From Flavobacteriaceae bacterium (GTDB taxonomy: Bacteria; Bacteroidota; Bacteroidia; Flavobacteriales; Flavobacteriaceae), in the NCBI GenBank assembly GCA_018672145.1, contig JABHGH010000002.1, positions 1 through 7,952 on the forward strand: a stretch of 7,952 bases of DNA, in the 5' to 3' direction. The notes below the pieces were generated by a model. The model saw only the letters and a list, made by a program, of their open reading frames with translations, was not told the origin of the DNA and did not search any database. The position numbers were made by a program, and so were the translations under genes. This document shows, piece by piece, positions 7,260-7,952 of this stretch; position 1 is the first letter of the stretch, and each line of letters starts with the position of its first letter.

Positions 7260-7952
7260 TAAATTTGATCAAATGCTTGTTGTAAATCTGCTTTTAAATC
7301 ATCAACATTTTCCAGTCCAACAGAGAGGCGAATCAAATCTGGTGAAACACCTGTTGTTTCTTGCTCTTCTGGCGTAAGCTGTTGATGGGTTGTGCTTGCA
7401 GGGTGAATAATCAATGATTTGGAATCTCCAAAGTTGGCAACTAGTGCAAACAATTTGGTTTTATCAGCGATTGTCTTGCCTGCTTCAAATCCACCTTTCA
7501 AGCCAAATGTCAATATTCCGCTTTGTCCTTTTGGAAGGTATTGTTGAGCAAGTGCGTTGTATTTGCTCGACTTCAGTCCAGGATAGTTGACCCACTTTAC
7601 TTGATCGTTACCTTCAAGCCATTCTGCCAAAGCAAGTGCATTTTCACTATGCTTTTTCATACGAATATCGAGTGTTTCTAACCCTTGAATAATCTGAAAA
7701 GCGTTGAAGGGGCTCAGTGCTGCACCCAAATCTCTGAGTCCTTCGATACGTACTTTTGCGATATATGCCGCAGGGCCTAACACATCGTGAAGAACCAAGC
7801 CGTGGTATCCCGCAGATGGTGTTGTAAATTCTGGGAATTTTCCACTTGACCAGTCAAAATTTCCGGCATCAATAATCACACCGCCCATTGTCGATCCATT
7901 TCCGTTCGCATACTTTGTCAAAGAATGAACTACAATATTAACTCCATGCTCA
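7259..7952 (-). CDS. metY: O-acetylhomoserine sulfhydrylase, C-terminal half (partial, runs off the right edge)
   Basis: The last 230 residues or so of a family normally about 420-430 long are present. The reading frame stays open to the right edge with no start, so the gene is cut by the window and is not truncated in the genome as far as can be seen. The enzyme converts O-acetylhomoserine and sulfide to homocysteine and acetate, using PLP. The first visible stretch, NIVVHSLTKYANGNGSTMGG, holds the Schiff-base lysine in the SLTKY motif typical of MetY. FPEFTTPSAGYHG, GLRDLGAALSPFNAF and NFGDSKSLIIHPASTTH follow, the last being the family's substrate-binding loop. A TTG at 7921 within this motif is a leucine codon and not a start. 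The TAA at 7261-7259 overlaps the metX ATG by one base, placing it in the same transcript. The wording differs clearly from the MetZ-like paralogue downstream, so the two are old paralogues, not a recent duplication. Confidence 0.93.
   Translation of the reverse strand, partial: EHGVNIVVHSLTKYANGNGSTMGGVIIDAGNFDWSSGKFPEFTTPSAGYHGLVLHDVLGPAAYIAKVRIEGLRDLGAALSPFNAFQIIQGLETLDIRMKKHSENALALAEWLEGNDQVKWVNYPGLKSSKYNALAQQYLPKGQSGILTFGLKGGFEAGKTIADKTKLFALVANFGDSKSLIIHPASTTHQQLTPEEQETTGVSPDLIRLSVGLENVDDLKADLQQAFDQI

Noticed and set aside
7919..7921. TTG as a possible start of a 220-residue protein
   Set aside because: It encodes the leucine of the SLTKY PLP motif. The frame continues upstream to the edge with more conserved MetY sequence.

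Overview
The window is almost entirely one minus-strand operon for methionine biosynthesis, transcribed from the right edge towards position 73. The organism is most likely a member of Bacteroidota, probably Flavobacteriia. The reasons are that cobalamin-dependent methionine synthase is split into two genes, that MetX is a short form carrying GGSIGG and a PGNG loop, that an OsmC-family gene lies inside the met cluster, and that start codons lack convincing Shine-Dalgarno sites. A genus cannot be assigned from the sequence alone.

In order of transcription: (1) the 3' part of an O-acetylhomoserine sulfhydrylase gene (metY; its 5' end is beyond the right edge); (2) homoserine O-acyltransferase (metX, 7259-6282); (3) a small YhfA-type OsmC-family protein of unknown role (6285-5863); (4) a second trans-sulfuration PLP enzyme resembling MetZ (5873-4692); (5) the homocysteine-binding half of methionine synthase (metH N part, 4699-3716); (6) the folate, cobalamin and activation half of methionine synthase (metH C part, 3705-1033); (7) methylenetetrahydrofolate reductase (metF, 1029-73). 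Junctions are overlaps of 1, 4, 11 and 8 nt, then gaps of 10 and 3 nt. There is no room for internal promoters between genes, and translational coupling is likely.

The genes make one pathway. MetX acylates homoserine. MetY and the MetZ-like enzyme replace the acyl group with a sulfur nucleophile to give homocysteine (or cystathionine). The two MetH polypeptides transfer the methyl group of 5-methyltetrahydrofolate to homocysteine through cobalamin. MetF regenerates 5-methyltetrahydrofolate. The OsmC/YhfA-like protein is the one member without an assigned step.

The first 72 bases lie beyond metF. They contain a possible C-terminal end of a convergent plus-strand gene and no convincing terminator. 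No RNA gene, mobile element, CRISPR array, riboswitch or long repeat was seen. The operon's promoter and any SAM-sensing leader would lie off the right edge. I saw no evidence of a new defence or mobile system. The points most worth a second look are the OsmC/YhfA member, the two PLP paralogues, the split MetH junction, and the absence of a homoserine dehydrogenase gene between metX and osmC.
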